Part shown: positions 4,278-5,908 of the stretch, piece by piece | How the letters are laid out: each line of letters opens with the position of its first letter | Numbering within the stretch: the stretch's first letter is position 1 | Assembly (NCBI GenBank): GCA_007122945.1 | Contig: SKSP01000158.1 | Span: 1-5,908, forward strand | Source of the DNA: Ilumatobacteraceae bacterium | Lineage (GTDB): Bacteria > Actinomycetota > Acidimicrobiia > Acidimicrobiales > Ilumatobacteraceae | DNA: 5,908 bases | Direction of reading: 5' to 3' | Made by a program: the position numbers and the translations under genes | Notes under the pieces: model-generated | Seen by the model: the letters and a program-made list of their open reading frames with translations, nothing else | Told to the model about the DNA's origin: nothing | Databases searched by the model: none

Positions 4278-5908
4278 TCATCGCTCCTGCACGCGGGAAA
4301 CGAATCGGTGAAGGCGGGCGAGGACCTCGCTGGGATTGTCGAGCTGGGGGAACGGCCCGGCATGGGGGATCAGCTCGATCCCGGAGATCTCGACCCAGGC
4401 GCGCAGATCGTCGATCATCGCGGATGTGGCCATGGCGTCGTTCGCGCCGATGACACCCAGGACCGGAACGTCCGCTGGGATTCGGTGCATCGGTCGTACG
4501 AGGAGTTCGCGCGCTGCGGTCGACAGCGCTTGCGGGGAGGTGTTGATGGCGGCGTCGCGGAGGAGCGCATGGCGGTCGGGATGCTCGCGGACGTCGTAGA
4601 AGGGCGCCGCGAGGCGGCGGGCGAGGAAGCGGCGGCGGCCGAGTCCGGTGAGGATCCGGTCCGTGAGCGACGCGGCCGACCGCCACGCGTGGTCCAGCCG
4701 TCCGCGCGGTGGGAGCGCGCCGGTCCAGCTCATGATCGTGAGCGAGCGCACGTCGTCGGGGTGCACGGCCGCGAACGCGAGCACGATCCGTGCGCCGAAC
4801 CCGGCTCCGACGAGGTGCGCCGGCCGTGATCCGTTGGCTGCGATGACGGCGCGGAGGTCGGAGACGTGGTCGTCGAGGCGGTGGCTGCGTGCGTCACGGG
4901 CGGCGCCGTGACCGCGGAGGTCGTAGGTGATCACCTGGTGGTCGAGTCGGGTCAGTGCACGTCGCAGGTGGAGCCAGACGGCGCTGCTCGCTCCGAGTCC
5001 GTGGACGAGGACGATCGGTTCGCCACTCCCGGCGACGTGAGTCACCAGCGTCAGGTCGGGCTGCTCGATCGGATGGGCCGTCTCCCCGGACGGCGGCGAG
5101 TTCGACGGGCCAGGGGCCACGATGATCGCCGGCGTCGCTCCGGAGGGGAGCGGGGCGAAGTCGCTCTTGACCTCGAGCGGCGCCAGGTGGGTCAGGCGGT
5201 AGGTGGCGTAGACGGCGAGTGCGCCGTGCAGGATCGCCTGGTGCCACCAGTAGCCGTCGGATCCGATCGTCGTCATGGCCACGGTCGCGGTGATCGGCCC
5301 TCCCACCGCGCCGGCCGCGTAGATCAACACCAGCTTGGCCCCGGCGTCGACCACCTCGTGCGAGCGGAGTCGGTCGTTGAGGTGCGCCAGTGACAGCGGG
5401 TACAGCGCGAACGTGGCCGCGCCGAACACGCCGCCCAGCGCGACGAGCACGACCACGTCGCCGGTGCGCGCGACCAGGGCCCCGGTGGCGACGAGCGTCG
5501 CGACCCACGCCGTCGCGGCGACCACCTTGCGCCGGTCGACGTGGTCGGACAGACGACCGACCGGGAGGGCGAACAGCGCCGCTCCCAACAGGACCGCCAT
5601 CATGAACGACGAGGCTCCCGCGAGCGACAATCCCGCCGAGGTCGCGTAGAACGCCCCGAGGCTGATGAGGGCGCTGTGGCTGAGTCCCGACACCGCCGCG
5701 CCGACGACCGCGACGGGCGCGGTCACCAGCACGGCGCCCAGACGAACAGGAGACGCCGTGACCTCGCTAGGCGCGACCGCGCCGGTGAACGCGACGGGCA
5801 CGACCGAGATCGACACGATCACCGACACCAACACGAACAACCCGATCCGGTCGGGATCCGCGACGTTGAGCAGCACCTGACCAGTGCCGAGCCCGAGGAA
5901 CGTGACGA
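4278..5908 (-). CDS. MFS transporter fused to a probably inactive alpha/beta-hydrolase domain (N-terminus outside window)
   Basis: The frame runs unbroken from the right edge to the stop at 4278-4280. A GTG at 5874-5876 is not a credible start, because the preceding codons (FLGLGTGQ) continue the transporter sequence. Numbering is from that GTG. Residues 1-230 cover about seven membrane helices, roughly the second half of a 12-helix MFS protein. They include QVLLNVADPDRIGLFVL, the loop GRLSDHVDRRKV (107-118) and ALYPLSLAHLNDRL (157-170), resembling YcaD-like transporters. A Pro/Ser-rich linker (about 240-272) joins an alpha/beta-hydrolase (276-530) with oxyanion loop VHGLG (291-295), YDLRGHG (318-324), a helical cap and Asp480. 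The nucleophile elbow, normally G-x-S-x-G, is G-A-G-F-G with Gly359 in place of Ser. The histidine site reads AGPFP with Pro508 where AGHFP is usual. The extra domain should lie in the cytoplasm. Substrate is unknown. Confidence 0.88.
   Translation of the reverse strand, partial: VTFLGLGTGQVLLNVADPDRIGLFVLVSVIVSISVVPVAFTGAVAPSEVTASPVRLGAVLVTAPVAVVGAAVSGLSHSALISLGAFYATSAGLSLAGASSFMMAVLLGAALFALPVGRLSDHVDRRKVVAATAWVATLVATGALVARTGDVVVLVALGGVFGAATFALYPLSLAHLNDRLRSHEVVDAGAKLVLIYAAGAVGGPITATVAMTTIGSDGYWWHQAILHGALAVYATYRLTHLAPLEVKSDFAPLPSGATPAIIVAPGPSNSPPSGETAHPIEQPDLTLVTHVAGSGEPIVLVHGLGASSAVWLHLRRALTRLDHQVITYDLRGHGAARDARSHRLDDHVSDLRAVIAANGSRPAHLVGAGFGARIVLAFAAVHPDDVRSLTIMSWTGALPPRGRLDHAWRSAASLTDRILTGLGRRRFLARRLAAPFYDVREHPDRHALLRDAAINTSPQALSTAARELLVRPMHRIPADVPVLGVIGANDAMATSAMIDDLRAWVEISGIELIPHAGPFPQLDNPSEVLARLHRFVSRVQER

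Noticed and set aside
4278..5051. Separate hydrolase gene instead of a fusion
   Set aside because: I see no in-frame start with a ribosome binding site in the linker region and no stop codon between the transporter and hydrolase parts.

Overview
The window is about 5.9 kb of GC-rich chromosomal DNA with compact genes, strong G/C preference at third codon positions and GTG starts. The families present (a lipoprotein with GerMN and Gmad2 domains, a soluble NarL-family PAS kinase, a membrane protein resembling the tail of GlpR/SepX beside a tRNA-Ala gene) suggest a high-GC actinobacterium, perhaps of the Acidimicrobiia/Ilumatobacter type. That placement is inferred from protein style only. No integrase, transposase, CRISPR array or phage gene is visible, so this looks like ordinary chromosome.

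Layout from left to right. (1) The 3' end of a plus-strand gene for a protein with two membrane helices, cut by the left edge. (2) A complete tRNA-Ala gene with anticodon CGC and the G3-U70 alanine identity pair. (3) A hairpin between the tRNA gene and the convergent gene that follows, probably a shared terminator. (4) A minus-strand gene pair, transcribed from right to left: a 99-residue protein consisting of one CBM48/E-set domain, then a small heat-shock protein of the Hsp20 family 42 nt downstream. (5) A 324-bp divergent region with a near-perfect 20-bp palindrome just before the next start codon, and a possible remnant of a class-II glutamine amidotransferase. (6) A plus-strand lipoprotein with GerMN and Gmad2 domains. 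(7) A plus-strand cytoplasmic histidine kinase with two PAS domains and a complete HisKA_3/HATPase core, but no response regulator in view. (8) A convergent minus-strand gene, cut by the right edge, in which an MFS transporter is fused in frame to an alpha/beta-hydrolase domain.

How the genes may work together. The CBM48 protein and Hsp20 are probably co-transcribed, which would couple a chaperone to a putative carbohydrate-binding partner. The lipoprotein and kinase are in the same direction 86 nt apart and could form an envelope/sensing unit, but this is not demonstrated.

The most unusual object is the MFS-hydrolase fusion. Its hydrolase half keeps the fold signatures and the acidic residue, but has Gly where the nucleophilic Ser should be and Pro where the catalytic His should be. 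It may therefore be a non-catalytic ligand-binding or regulatory domain attached to a transporter.
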